Source: an uncultured Endomicrobiia bacterium (GTDB taxonomy: Bacteria; Elusimicrobiota; Endomicrobiia; Endomicrobiales; Endomicrobiaceae). Taken from it: a stretch of 64,000 nt of DNA. This document shows positions 25,876 through 35,189 of the stretch, piece after piece (within the stretch, counting starts at the first letter, position 1; every line of letters begins with the position of its first letter). The stretch covers positions 1-64,000 of the forward strand of contig CALHWY010000020.1 in the NCBI GenBank assembly GCA_938040055.1, read 5' to 3'. A model generated the notes under the pieces. It did no database searches and was not told the DNA's origin. It saw only the letters and a program-made list of their open reading frames with translations. Made by a program: the position numbers and the translations under genes.

Positions 25876-27621
25876 TTATAATATTATACCCGGCGCATTT
25901 GCACTTTGCACCAAATTTATAAACTCTTCAATCTTTAGCACGCCCAAATCCTTATTTCCTCTTGCCCGGACGGCGACTGAAGCCGAATCTTTTTCTTTAT
26001 CCCCCACAACGGCGATATAAGGGATTTTCTGCATGGCGTTCTCTCTTATTTTATGTCCTATTTTTTCATTTCTGTCGTCAAAAACGGCTCTTATTCCTTC
26101 TTTTTTAAGGCTGTTAAGAAGCTCTTTGCAGTATTCAAACTGGTTTTCATTGATATTGGCAACGGCCACCTGAACAGGAGAAAGCCACAGAGGCAAAGCT
26201 CCGGCATAATGCTCAAGAACAACGCCTATAAATCTTTCCAGAGAACCCATAAGAGCCCTGTGTATCATATAAGGTCTTGCCTTTTTGCCCTCTTTGTCAA
26301 TATAGTAAATATCAAACCTTTCCGGCAGATTAAAATCAAACTGTATGGTGGAACACTGCCACAGCCTTCCGATGGCGTCTTTAATTTTTATATCAATCTT
26401 AGGCCCGTAAAACGCGCCGCCGCCGGCGTCGACTTCATATTTGTATCCGGTCTTTTTTAAAGCATTTTCCAGCGAAGCTTCGGCTTTATTCCAGTTTTCG
26501 ACTTCTCCGACGTATTTTTTCTCCGGTCTTGTGGCGAGATAAATCTCATATTCTTCAAAACCGAACATTTTAAGCATATTTATAGCCATTTGAAACGCCG
26601 TGATCACTTCTTCTTCCAAAAGTTCCGGCTGTACGATTATATGTCCGTCATCCTGCGTAAATCCTCTTACGCGCAACAATCCGTGAAGAACGCCGGATTT
26701 TTCAAATCTGTAAACCGTGCCGAGTTCTGCATATTTTATAGGAAGCTCCCTGTAAGAATGCAGCTTTGTTTTATATATCATCAAATGCATCGGGCAGTTC
26801 ATAGGTTTAACGCGGTACGGTTTGCCTTCAATTTCCATAGGCGCGTACATATTTTCCGAATATGTCTGCAAATGCCCGCTTATTGCAAAAAGCTCCTCGC
26901 TGGCAATATGCGGCGTCATCAGAAGCTCATAATCGTTGTCCAGATGAAATTTTTTCCAGTTCGTCTCGATGATATCCCTCAGCAAAGCCCCTTTCGGATG
27001 CCATAAAATAAGCCCGCCGCCGACCGCGTCGTTAACGCTGAAAAGATCCAGCTCTTTTCCGAGTTTGCGGTGGTCTCTTTTCTGCGCCTCTTCGGCTTTT
27101 TTGAGATAATCCTCAAGCTCTTGTTTAGTAAAAAAAGCCGTGCCGTAAATTCTTTGCAGCATTTCCCTGGACGAATCGCCTCTCCAGTAAGCGCCCGCTA
27201 CGGAAAGAAGCTTAAAATTGCGCACTTCTCCCGTGGACGCGACATGAGGGCCTCTGCAAAGATCCGTAAAACTGCCGGATTTGTATATGCTTACTTCGTC
27301 GTCTTCGATTTCGGAAGCTATTTCGGCCTTATATTTTTCTCCTTTAGCTTTAAAATCTTTTATGGCGTCCTCTTTAGGCATTGTCGAGCGAATGAAAGGT
27401 TCATCCGCTTTTATTATTTCTTTCATTTTCTCTTCTATTTTCGCCAGATCCTCCGGAGTAAACGGCGCGCTTCTGTCAAAATCATAATAAAAACCGTCTT
27501 CAATGGACGGGCCTATGGCGACTTTTGTTTCAGGAAACAGCTCAAGCACAGCCGCCGCCATTATATGTGAAGCCGAATGTCTTAATGTGTCTAAAGATTT
27601 CTGTTCTTTGCTCATAATCAT
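25876..27621 (-). CDS. thrS: Threonyl-tRNA synthetase lacking the N-terminal TGS domain
   Basis: Class II synthetase for tRNA-Thr, 581 residues against about 640 in E. coli. It starts almost directly with the editing domain (LRHSASHIMAAAVLELFP and the HxxxH-type metal site), so the roughly 60-residue TGS domain is missing. Motif 2 (RELPIKYAELGTVYRFEKSG), motif 3 (MIHRALMGSLERFIGVVLEH) and the C-terminal anticodon domain are intact. Two ATGs two codons apart (27621, 27615) could serve as start. The zinc-binding cysteine in the KPMNCPMHL segment is present. TGS-less ThrRS forms are known in some bacteria. Confidence 0.96.
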   Translation of the reverse strand: MIMSKEQKSLDTLRHSASHIMAAAVLELFPETKVAIGPSIEDGFYYDFDRSAPFTPEDLAKIEEKMKEIIKADEPFIRSTMPKEDAIKDFKAKGEKYKAEIASEIEDDEVSIYKSGSFTDLCRGPHVASTGEVRNFKLLSVAGAYWRGDSSREMLQRIYGTAFFTKQELEDYLKKAEEAQKRDHRKLGKELDLFSVNDAVGGGLILWHPKGALLRDIIETNWKKFHLDNDYELLMTPHIASEELFAISGHLQTYSENMYAPMEIEGKPYRVKPMNCPMHLMIYKTKLHSYRELPIKYAELGTVYRFEKSGVLHGLLRVRGFTQDDGHIIVQPELLEEEVITAFQMAINMLKMFGFEEYEIYLATRPEKKYVGEVENWNKAEASLENALKKTGYKYEVDAGGGAFYGPKIDIKIKDAIGRLWQCSTIQFDFNLPERFDIYYIDKEGKKARPYMIHRALMGSLERFIGVVLEHYAGALPLWLSPVQVAVANINENQFEYCKELLNSLKKEGIRAVFDDRNEKIGHKIRENAMQKIPYIAVVGDKEKDSASVAVRARGNKDLGVLKIEEFINLVQSANAPGIIL

Positions 27622-28374
27622 TATCCCGTTAGTATTATTTTTTTATTTTCGTGATTTTAATGCGGACCGGCCGCGAAAGACAAGCTTGCCGCAAGGCGTG
27701 TTTCAGTACGGCCCGCGAGTTCGAAAAAACCGGGAAAACCCGAAAAAAAGATAAAGATGGTTTGATAAAAATTCCGTCAGCATTAGGATGTATTATACTA
27801 AATTTTATTTTATTTTCTTATTCTTTGCCGCCGCGACGGGGGGCGGCGCAGTAACAAAGCTTGCGCAAAGTTTTCAAAGCCGGTTTTCGCCATATAAAAA
27901 ACTTTTAAAATACAGCCGCGGCTTTTATTAAAATATCGCCGTCAAAGGGTCTTTTTCATTTAATCTTTTGAGCGGCTCGGGTTTGATAAAAAAATAAAGA
28001 ATAAAGCGTCCGGCATATAAAAAGTATTTTTCAATTCAAAAAAATTTTTTTAAAGCGTAATTTTTCAGCCGTTTTTTCGGAAAGTCCGCAAAAATGAATT
28101 TACGGAAATGATTTTTAAAGGACGCACGCAATAAAACATTCCAAAACCCGCCGCAAGCCGGATAATGACAATAAATAAGCGTAATCCGCAGTCTATGCTT
28201 GACATTAAAAACCGGAAACCGGCATTGAAATATCCTTTTTGCAGCAAAGCCGGAAACAATTAACTTGGCATCTTTTTTATATCGCACTTAAAATGCGTTA
28301 AACCTTTATACATAATAAGTCCGTCAGACGCCGGCCGCATTCCGAAAAAAATAAACAATACGGCTCTCAATATA
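27622..28374. other. Gene-free stretch with thrS leader
   Basis: About 750 bases with no credible gene. On the minus strand a TATAAT box at 27797-27792 would give a thrS leader of about 165 bases. In that leader CGGG-UUUU-CCCG (27742-27731) is followed by GUUUUUU, a short terminator-like hairpin. No T-box signature (AGGGUGGNACCGCG) was found. The part from about 27830 to 28374 is AT-rich and shows nothing recognisable. Confidence 0.5.
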
Positions 28375-30171
28375 TTATTCCGTTAAATATCCGCTTTCGC
28401 GCAGTTTGGAAAGCGCTATTTTGGCTTTCCTGTGTTTCGGATTTAACCTTAATGTAAGCTCCCAGGTGCGCTCAGCCTCAAAATATTTTCCCTGCGCATA
28501 GAGAATCAGCCCTTCATTGTATTTTTTATCCGCGGAAGCTTCGTCTATTTCAAATTTATCTTCAACTGCGGGCCCGGCGCCGCGGTCTTGCTCGTCAGAG
28601 GAAGTTTTTTTATCGTATTTTATGGTTTTGGCAAGTTCCTCAACCGATTTGTCTATATATTTTTTGGCTTTATTATAATATTCAAGAGTTTTTGAAAATT
28701 TATTATCGGTCACAAATTTTTGAAGTTTTTCCATTGTTTTTATGCAAAGAACCCATTTTGACGCATTATATTTTTCAATTCCTGACGCGAGCATTTTTCC
28801 AGCTTTAGCGTCAAGCTCCGTTTCAAGTCTGGCCAATTCCTGCATTTTCATAACTGTATTTATCTTTTCCATATATTCGCCGATTTCTTCGCTTCCGCCG
28901 GTAAAATGAGTATATTTGTTCCATTCGGTAAGAGCCGTCCTGTAATCGGCGCCATAATACGCGCAATAGCCTTTTGCATATGTATTTTTTGAAAAATCAA
29001 ATTCCTCTTCAGAAACGGAAATTTTGTTCATATCGCTCTGCATTTTAGCGTAAAAATGCATGGGAGATTCAAAGTTAGGGTAAGAAACCACTATCGCCGA
29101 CAGCATATCGGTAGCGCGCAGATATTCGCCTCCGGCGTAAAGCTTTTTCGCCTGCTTAAACTTCTTTTCGGCCTCGTTAAGAGACATTTTTTCTTTATCA
29201 AGCGCTTCTTTGGCCTCTTTTTCAAGTTCTCCCGCTTTTTTCAAGCCCCACCTGTAGGATAATCCGAATCTGTTTACCAGATCGATATCGCTGAAGTCCG
29301 CGGCATAATCTACGGTGAGAAAATAAAAATCAGCCCCGAAACCGAATGTAAAATGCCCCGGATAGTATCCGGCTTTTAAGCTGTATTTATCCGCAAAAGT
29401 ATATGAAAGACCCGCGTGTATATCAACAAAACTATCTTCATATTTCAAATCGGCGTAAAAACCTGCCGAATCAAGGCTTTGGAATCTGTAATACACGGGA
29501 ATGGTAAAAGCCGAACCGATTCTGTAAATCAAAGGCATTTCTTCTTTTTGCTTATCAAGCTTCAATCCTTCCGACACAATATTATGTGCTGAAAAGCCCA
29601 ATCTTATGCCGGAAACGCTGCCGAAAAGCTCAGGCCCTTTAAAAACCCTCGCCAGCCCCGCGTCCGCGGCGAGAGCCCCGCCTTTTTTTTCATACAAGTC
29701 ATAGTAGAGATATTTTACGCTTATGCCGTAGGCAAGCCCCAGGCTTTTTATCATTCCGGCTCCGGCAAAAACATAATTGTATATGTCCGCCGACACGGTC
29801 TTTCCGGGCATATGCAGATCTTTTCTTATCTCGATGTCGCCCGAGGACAAGTTTGACACGGAAAATCCCAGCTGGAAAACCTTTAAATAGTTAAGCACTG
29901 CGGAGCCGCTGTTATAAGAGCTTCCCTCATAAAGATTGAATCTTGAAACATTTAAAATATTTTGTCCGAAATACGCCATAAGCGAAGGATTATACTGTAT
30001 TACGGCGGCATCTCTCTGCGCAGAAAAAACCGTCTCGCCCGCGCCGAAAGCCGCCGCGCTCGGGCCATGGGATAAAAAACCTTTTCTTCTGGCGGAATCC
30101 GCAAAAGAAAAACCGGCCGTTAAAAAGCCGAAGAAAAAAACAAATAAAAAAATACCGTATAGTTTTCTCAT
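28375..30171 (-). CDS. PorV/PorQ-like outer-membrane barrel fused to a TPR tail
   Basis: A 598-residue exported protein. A signal peptide covers about residues 1-25. Residues 30-320 read as an outer-membrane beta-barrel of the PorV/PorQ (UPF0164) type: an early AFGAGETVFSAQRDAAVIQYNPSLM block, alternating aromatic strands, and SLKAGYYPGHFTFGFG near the end. A charged helical linker (about 325-355) and TPR-like helices to the C-terminus follow, including a clear final repeat YNEGLILYAQGKYFEAERTW. In Bacteroidota PorV is the type IX secretion shuttle; here that role is inference. The neighbour upstream is a secreted protein with an FlgD-like C-terminal domain. The ATG at 30171 is preferred to a GTG two codons upstream. 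Confidence 0.78.
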   Translation of the reverse strand: MRKLYGIFLFVFFFGFLTAGFSFADSARRKGFLSHGPSAAAFGAGETVFSAQRDAAVIQYNPSLMAYFGQNILNVSRFNLYEGSSYNSGSAVLNYLKVFQLGFSVSNLSSGDIEIRKDLHMPGKTVSADIYNYVFAGAGMIKSLGLAYGISVKYLYYDLYEKKGGALAADAGLARVFKGPELFGSVSGIRLGFSAHNIVSEGLKLDKQKEEMPLIYRIGSAFTIPVYYRFQSLDSAGFYADLKYEDSFVDIHAGLSYTFADKYSLKAGYYPGHFTFGFGADFYFLTVDYAADFSDIDLVNRFGLSYRWGLKKAGELEKEAKEALDKEKMSLNEAEKKFKQAKKLYAGGEYLRATDMLSAIVVSYPNFESPMHFYAKMQSDMNKISVSEEEFDFSKNTYAKGYCAYYGADYRTALTEWNKYTHFTGGSEEIGEYMEKINTVMKMQELARLETELDAKAGKMLASGIEKYNASKWVLCIKTMEKLQKFVTDNKFSKTLEYYNKAKKYIDKSVEELAKTIKYDKKTSSDEQDRGAGPAVEDKFEIDEASADKKYNEGLILYAQGKYFEAERTWELTLRLNPKHRKAKIALSKLRESGYLTE

Positions 30172-30283
30172 AAACACGCACCATAAAAACGGCTGTAAAA
30201 AATAATTTTTTACGGAATGAACCGATTCCGTTTTTAATTTGTAAGCCGGAAACCGCCGGCTTTATCGCAATTTACAAAAGCTT

Positions 30284-32398
30284 TTATTTTATGACCAGAA
30301 TTTTGCATCTCAATTTTTTGCCGTTTGACTTTTCAAGCTGGCATATATACGTTCCGTTGTAAAGAATTCTGCCGGCTCCGTCTCTGCCGCCGTATTCATA
30401 TTCATTTGTTCCTTCGGCGGCGTTAAAAGAATCCTCATAAACCAAATCCCCGTAAAGCGTAAATATTTTTATTTTCACTTTTTCGGCTGTCTCGCAGCTA
30501 AACACTATTCTGGTAGGACCCTCATGCGGGCTGAAAGGATTGGGAACATTAAAAACCTTTTCTTTCTTTACTCCGGACTGTTCGGAATTTAAAATCTCAA
30601 ACTCCCCTTCCAAAGCCTCCGCCGCCGTTCCGAGCTCATTTTCCGCTTCTATCTTATATCTGTATTTTCCTCCTTTATAAGCGCCCAGCGGACGCAAAAA
30701 AGCCTTTAATTCTCCGGATTCCCCTTCGGCTTCAGACATCTTAACATTTTTTATGACGGCAACATTATCCTGCGAATATATGCTTATCACGGGATAGCCG
30801 GCCTTTATTTTATAGCCGTTAGGCTCCATAAATTTAACTTTCGCCTCAAGCTGCGTGGTATCATACTTTCTTATATCCGGAAAAATACAGTTTTGGCCGT
30901 CAAAAGGCAATATTTTCGGAACGGAGCCGAAAACAGGATAATAATAAGTTTCGGACTCAAACGTTTCGGAACCGCATGCGGCCTCTATCCTGTACGAATA
31001 CTCATCTCCTTGCGCAAAAGTCAAATCAAGCACATATTTATAAATTTTTCCGTCGGTATAATTCTTATCGTTTATGTCTTCTTCCCGCATTGTAAACGGG
31101 CTGCCGCTTATATTTTGGCCTCTTTTGGATATATGCAGTTTCGGAAATCCCGCATTAGGCGCTTTATTTTCATAATTCACGTATTTTATTTTGTATGTAA
31201 AAGTCCCGCTTTCATTTAAAGATATTCTGGGATGCACAACGCTGTCTTTAAAATCCGCCTCTTTCTCATTTGTGTATACATAAACCGCCTGGCTGCAAGG
31301 TATGAAATGCAATACCGCGCCGCCATTATCCAAAGACGACAATATGCATACTTTCTCCCCGTCTTCCAATACCGCATTATTCTGGCTGACCTTCCCCGGC
31401 ATTATTATAAACCTGTCCTGGATTAAAGCGCCTTTCTCGTCATATTTGCAATACCCGCTCCTGTTTTCCCAGCCGTACCCGGCATATACGCCGACGCCTG
31501 CGGCATATAAGGAATTCGTATCGTAAAAAATATTCCTATGCCAGGGCGCTTTGTATCCGGTAAATTTTATTATTTTATTTTTTCTCAAGCTCAGATCTTT
31601 GTTTTGTTTATATAAAACATAATCTTGTTTCCCTTTAACAAAGGCCCTGGTGATTGATCCTCTCCATTCGCCGCTGTCATATATATCCGCGTCTACCCTT
31701 TTGCCTTCAAAATTATATCTTGCCTTATACATACGCATGTTCCATATTCTCGCTCCGTACACGCAAAGCTTCTCATCACATACCGACAATGCATTAAGTA
31801 CATAATCACCTTTTATCTCCGCTATTTTTCTTGCTTCCCCGTTTGCGCAGTCTATCTTTACAAGATGAAAAGACTTTTCATCCTCACAGACCAATATATA
31901 CAGTTTCCCTTTATGATATACACTGTCCAAAGGAAAATATTTTACATCCAAAAGCCTGTATGTGCTTATCCATTTTACAGTCTTTGTTTTCAGCGATACT
32001 TTCGCCGTCTTTATGCTTCCGTCATAAAAACAATAGGTTATATACAAATATTCCCTACCGTCGGCGCATACCATTCCGGCGCCGCGGTATTGACTGTTGT
32101 ATATGTAGGTTTTGATGTTTGTATCAAAAAACTCTTCTTTTTTTGTGTCATTAATCAAATCAATAACTATATTATCTGCTTGATTCAATGACACCATATA
32201 CAGCTTACCGTCAACTTTTATCAGCGTATTCAAGCCTTTGGACTGATAATAATTATGCTCAAGACGGCTGTTTATTCCTCTTCCTTCCAAATATACGGCA
32301 AGATTCTTGTCATTTTTTATAGGCTTTGCCGCAAACAAATTTAAATTAAAACATATCAAAGCAAATAAAATATAAATTATTCTCTTTGTCAATTTCAT
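30284..32398 (-). CDS. Secreted propeller-like protein with C-terminal FlgD/T9SS-type Ig domain
   Basis: A 704-residue exported protein of unknown function. A signal peptide covers about residues 1-23. Residues 30-390 have many short tryptophan/tyrosine-rich strands (KLYMVSL, KLYILVCEDE, KLCVYGAR) suggesting a beta-propeller. Two Ig/fibronectin-like regions follow (about 390-610). The last 90 residues are an FlgD-like Ig module: NVPNPFSPHEGPTRIVFSC, IKIFTLYGDLVYE, and NGTYICQLE, ending KKLRCKILVIK. Such C-terminal domains in other phyla anchor or export surface proteins through type IX-like systems. It starts 3 bases after the lipoprotein stop, in one operon. Confidence 0.75.
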   Translation of the reverse strand: MKLTKRIIYILFALICFNLNLFAAKPIKNDKNLAVYLEGRGINSRLEHNYYQSKGLNTLIKVDGKLYMVSLNQADNIVIDLINDTKKEEFFDTNIKTYIYNSQYRGAGMVCADGREYLYITYCFYDGSIKTAKVSLKTKTVKWISTYRLLDVKYFPLDSVYHKGKLYILVCEDEKSFHLVKIDCANGEARKIAEIKGDYVLNALSVCDEKLCVYGARIWNMRMYKARYNFEGKRVDADIYDSGEWRGSITRAFVKGKQDYVLYKQNKDLSLRKNKIIKFTGYKAPWHRNIFYDTNSLYAAGVGVYAGYGWENRSGYCKYDEKGALIQDRFIIMPGKVSQNNAVLEDGEKVCILSSLDNGGAVLHFIPCSQAVYVYTNEKEADFKDSVVHPRISLNESGTFTYKIKYVNYENKAPNAGFPKLHISKRGQNISGSPFTMREEDINDKNYTDGKIYKYVLDLTFAQGDEYSYRIEAACGSETFESETYYYPVFGSVPKILPFDGQNCIFPDIRKYDTTQLEAKVKFMEPNGYKIKAGYPVISIYSQDNVAVIKNVKMSEAEGESGELKAFLRPLGAYKGGKYRYKIEAENELGTAAEALEGEFEILNSEQSGVKKEKVFNVPNPFSPHEGPTRIVFSCETAEKVKIKIFTLYGDLVYEDSFNAAEGTNEYEYGGRDGAGRILYNGTYICQLEKSNGKKLRCKILVIK

Positions 32399-32401
32399 AC
32401 C

Positions 32402-32839
32402 CTAATAGTTTTGTTTTATTCTTATATCCACTTCACTAAGATTATATTTTGAATCTCCATTATATCTTGCAACCGCATAAACAATCGTAGGAGAACTGTC
32501 CAAGACAGGGCAATACCAAGTTTGAACGCCCTCATTAGGTTCAAACTTGCCTATTCCTACCAGACTTGTATAACCATACCATTCTATTTTCGGCGCTACA
32601 ATAATTTCACCCGTCACCATATCCTTTAGCGTCGCAGTTAAATGAAGTTTCTTTATTTCTTCGCCCGTCTTATTTGACGCTATATAATAATTACCCTGCG
32701 CTTCATAATCCTGATATGCTTCTTTTACCGTAAGCTGCGTAGGATGTTTAATGATATTTATCTTTTTATCCTTTTTTTTACAAGCCGCAAAAGACGCGCA
32801 TATTAAAAATGCCAAAATAAAAAATATGCTTTTCTTCAT
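32402..32839 (-). CDS. Hypothetical lipoprotein with Ig/FN3-like fold
   Basis: A 145-residue lipoprotein not recognised as a named family. A signal peptide with lipobox FAAC (cysteine about residue 20) is followed by KKKDKK and then a short all-beta region with the look of a single Ig/fibronectin-like domain. It is first in an operon with the secreted FlgD-Ig protein (3-base gap) and has an excellent promoter and an AAGGAG ribosome-binding site. It could be an anchor or assembly partner of the downstream protein; that is inference only. Confidence 0.75.
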   Translation of the reverse strand: MKKSIFFILAFLICASFAACKKKDKKINIIKHPTQLTVKEAYQDYEAQGNYYIASNKTGEEIKKLHLTATLKDMVTGEIIVAPKIEWYGYTSLVGIGKFEPNEGVQTWYCPVLDSSPTIVYAVARYNGDSKYNLSEVDIRIKQNY

Positions 32840-32884
32840 TGCTTTGCTCCTTAAATATTTACATCGCCGCTTTAATACCTTAGA

Positions 32885-32913
32885 ATTTTACGATTATTAT
32901 ATATTAATGTCAA
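32885..32913 (-). promoter_or_regulatory. Sigma-70 promoter of the lipoprotein/FlgD-Ig operon
   Basis: TTGACA (32913-32908), 17-base spacer, TAAAAT (32890-32885) on the minus strand, about 45 bases upstream of the lipoprotein start, which has its own AAGGAG ribosome-binding site. Confidence 0.85.
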
Positions 32914-33208
32914 CATTTTCATTAAAAGATAAATATCATTTTAACGAAAAAAATTTAAAATCCGAAAAATATTGCTTTGAAAAATAATTTGTCCGCTTTA
33001 GCAAAAATATTACAGGTTTTTAGAAAAGAAAAAGGCATAAACCCGGCATTTTGCGAATTAATTAACCGATCCGGAACGGTCATAATTAATAAATATTTAA
33101 TTTATTCTATTATTTGTATATGTAAAGAAAACAGAATCCGGGAAAAAAGTCCAAATGCAAAAGCAGCTTCCTGAAAACACGGAAGCTGCCAGAAATAAAA
33201 AAATCGAA
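32914..33208. other. AT-rich gap upstream of the lipoprotein operon
   Basis: No convincing gene. A 65-codon plus-strand frame at 32977-33174 has no ribosome-binding site or family resemblance. At 33171-33191 the short repeat GGAAGCTGCC/AGCTTCC can form a hairpin (AGCTTCC...GGAAGCT) followed on the plus strand by an A-rich stretch, perhaps part of the tRNA-Pro 3' processing or termination region. Confidence 0.4.
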
Positions 33209-33282
33209 TCGGGGCGACTGGACTTGAACCAGCGGCCTCTCCCACCCCAAGGGAGTGCGCTAGCCAACTGCGCCACGCCCCG
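33209..33282 (-). tRNA. tRNA-Pro (GGG)
   Basis: The minus strand folds into a standard cloverleaf: acceptor CGGGGCG/CGCCCCG, a D-arm with GTTGGCTAGC, anticodon stem CTCCC/GGGAG around loop TTGGGGT (anticodon GGG), and T-arm GCTGG-TTCAAGT-CCAGT. CCA is not encoded. It ends about 100 bases beyond the MerR gene start side and is read in the same direction as its neighbours. Confidence 0.95.
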
Positions 33283-33315
33283 ATTTACACAATGCGCTTA
33301 CGGCGCATAGGGTTA

Positions 33316-33696
33316 TTATTTTTTAAGAAGTTTAAGGATCTGTTTCAACTCTTCTTTTATCTCTCTCAAAATTTTTGAGTCCGGCAAATGCTCTATGTCA
33401 AGATTTAAATCCGTCTGCAAATCGGTAAGCTTTCTGCGCTTTCCGCCGGTCAGGCATTTTTTGACGCCTTCTATTGTATATCTTTTATTGTATAACAGAT
33501 CTTTTATCTTAAAAACCAGTTCAACGTCTTCTTTATGATACCGTCTTTGCCCCGAACTCTTTCTGACGGGCCTTAAAAGCTTAAACTCATTTTCCCAGTA
33601 TCTTAAAGTATATTGCGGAACTTGCGTTATCCGGGAAACTTCGCCTATGGTAAAATATTGTTTATCTGGTATTGGCGGAACCTGAACCATATTCAT
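33316..33696 (-). CDS. MerR-family transcriptional regulator
   Basis: A 126-residue regulator. The N-terminal winged helix has the MerR signature YFTIGEVSRITQVPQYTLRYWENEF (recognition helix and wing), followed by the second helix pair (RRYHKEDVELVFKIKDLLY). The C-terminus is short, ending in a dimerisation-type helix (LREIKEELKQILKLL) with no metal- or drug-binding domain, so an inducer cannot be guessed. It has its own promoter and no obvious divergent target. Single-gene MerR proteins of this short type are often found next to hup or ihf genes, as here. Confidence 0.9.
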   Translation of the reverse strand: MNMVQVPPIPDKQYFTIGEVSRITQVPQYTLRYWENEFKLLRPVRKSSGQRRYHKEDVELVFKIKDLLYNKRYTIEGVKKCLTGGKRRKLTDLQTDLNLDIEHLPDSKILREIKEELKQILKLLKK

Positions 33697-33713
33697 CTTT
33701 TTAGAACCGTTAT

Positions 33714-33741
33714 ATTATACATTTTCACAGGATTTTGTCAA
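33714..33741 (-). promoter_or_regulatory. Promoter of the MerR gene
   Basis: TTGACA (33741-33736), 16-base spacer, TATAAT (33719-33714). The start codon lies 17 bases beyond the -10 box, so the leader is about ten bases. A regulator binding its own promoter spacer would be normal for MerR, but no clear dyad is evident. Confidence 0.8.
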
Positions 33742-33939
33742 AGCGTAAAATCCAGACAAAATGAATTTCAGGCAAAAAGCTAAAAAAAAGTCTTCAGCGC
33801 TTTAATAATAAAGGGGGTCACCGCGTCATTAAACGCTTATATTTTAATTGCGGAAGAACCGCCCCCGCGCATGCCGTTTGCTTTTCCGTTTAAAATTAAA
33901 ACAGCAAAACTTTTTCTCCCGCTAAAAAGCAATACGGCT

Positions 33940-34203
33940 TCACTTTTCAAAAAAATCTTTCGACTGCTTAAATCTTATTTTTTTCATCGGAGGTATCATA
34001 AGCTTTTCTCCGGTTTTAGGATTATGCCCGTTTTTAGTCTGCGTGATAAACATATTAAAACTTCCGAAACCTGTAATCACGACTTTTTCGCCGTTCTTTA
34101 AAGCTTTTGACATTTCTTTGAAAACTTTATCAACGGCGGCGTCAGCCTCCTTTTTTGAACCCAGCAGAGAAGATAAAGTTTTTGCTATATCGTTTTTATT
34201 CAT
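33940..34203 (-). CDS. hup: HU-family DNA-binding protein
   Basis: Histone-like DNA-bending protein of 87 residues. It has an N-terminal helix pair (MNKNDIAKTLSSLLG), the signature VVITGFGSFNMFITQTKNGHNPKTGEKL, and the arm/proline intercalation region IPPMKKIRF. Homodimer expected. Its start overlaps the gpsA stop by a few bases, so it is the last gene of the hflX-der-plsY-gpsA-hup run. IHF and HU cannot be separated with certainty from sequence alone. Confidence 0.93.
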   Translation of the reverse strand: MNKNDIAKTLSSLLGSKKEADAAVDKVFKEMSKALKNGEKVVITGFGSFNMFITQTKNGHNPKTGEKLMIPPMKKIRFKQSKDFFEK

Positions 34204-35188
34204 GTTTAGGCTCCCTTGTCATCAAAGCGCTTACGGCTTCAAGAGGGTTTTTCCCTTCGAAAAGAACGGCATAGACTTCATTAATGATCGGAAGCTCAAC
34301 ATTCAGTTTTTTTCCTATCTCATAGGCGCTTATCGTATTTTTTACTCCTTCAGCCACCATGCCCAGACTTTTTTCCGCTTCTTCGGCGCTTTTTCCCCGT
34401 CCGACCGCTTCCCCGACAGCGCGGTTTCTGGAGTGCCCGGAAAAACATGTTACCATAAGATCTCCCGCGCCGGAAAGCCCGTAAAAAGTCTGCTCCTTTC
34501 CGCCTAAAGCCACGCCGGCCCTCGCCAGCTCTTTTAAACCTCTGGTGACTATGGCAGCTTTCGTATTGTCTCCGTATTTTAAACCGTCGACAATGCCCGA
34601 GGCGATAGCGAAAACATTCTTTAAAGCCGCTCCGGTTTCAACGCCTATGATATCCGTCTGGTTATAAACCCTGAAATATTCGTTCATAAATAAGGCTCTG
34701 CATCTTTCGGCTGTATTAAGACAGACGGATGCGGAAGCCACCGTCGTCGGCATCTTCCGGCAGACTTCTTCGGCATGGCTGGGGCCCGACAAAACGGCTA
34801 TATCGGCATAATTGCCCGGAAAAAGCTCTTCTATTATTTCGGACATTCTTAAAAGAGTTTTATTTTCAATGCCTTTTGTGGCGCTTATTATCAGTTTGCC
34901 GTTTAAAGAAAAGCCTTTTTCTTTCAAAAGCGCGCAGGTGGAACGCATAAACTGCGAAGGAACGGCAAATAAAACCGCTCCGCTGTCATTTAAAGAGTCC
35001 AGTCCGTCGGTGATAAATAAATTTCCGGGCAGGTCAATGCCCGCGGAAAAAGGTTTTATTTTTCTTGACTGGAGATCTTGCGCCCTTTTTTTGTCAAATT
35101 CCCAAAGAGTAATATCATGCCCGTTTTCTAAAAGAAGAGCGGCCAGCGTCGCTCCCCATGAACCCGCTCCAAGCACTGTTATTTTCAT
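34196..35188 (-). CDS. gpsA: Glycerol-3-phosphate dehydrogenase [NAD(P)+]
   Basis: Makes sn-glycerol 3-phosphate for phospholipids from dihydroxyacetone phosphate. The N-terminal Rossmann motif is VLGAGSWGATLA, and catalytic-site segments include VETGAALKNVFAIASGI and GDLMVTCFSGHSRN. The ATG at 35188, just after the plsY stop and behind AAGGTG, gives 330 residues; a GTG three codons upstream is open but overlaps plsY. Its pairing with plsY links two successive steps of glycerolipid synthesis. Confidence 0.97.
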   Translation of the reverse strand: MKITVLGAGSWGATLAALLLENGHDITLWEFDKKRAQDLQSRKIKPFSAGIDLPGNLFITDGLDSLNDSGAVLFAVPSQFMRSTCALLKEKGFSLNGKLIISATKGIENKTLLRMSEIIEELFPGNYADIAVLSGPSHAEEVCRKMPTTVASASVCLNTAERCRALFMNEYFRVYNQTDIIGVETGAALKNVFAIASGIVDGLKYGDNTKAAIVTRGLKELARAGVALGGKEQTFYGLSGAGDLMVTCFSGHSRNRAVGEAVGRGKSAEEAEKSLGMVAEGVKNTISAYEIGKKLNVELPIINEVYAVLFEGKNPLEAVSALMTREPKHE

Positions 35189-35189
35189 A

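Noticed and set aside
27622..27800. T-box riboswitch ahead of thrS
   Set aside because: The conserved T-box sequence and its antiterminator partner are absent; only a weak hairpin with U-run is visible.
28036..28287. 83-codon minus-strand frame between thrS and the PorV-like gene
   Set aside because: The product is rich in Phe, Arg and Cys with no pattern, there is no ribosome-binding site, and a second overlapping frame is equally long.
32977..33174. 65-codon plus-strand frame beside the tRNA-Pro gene
   Set aside because: No ribosome-binding site, no recognisable family, and the region is uniformly AT-rich.
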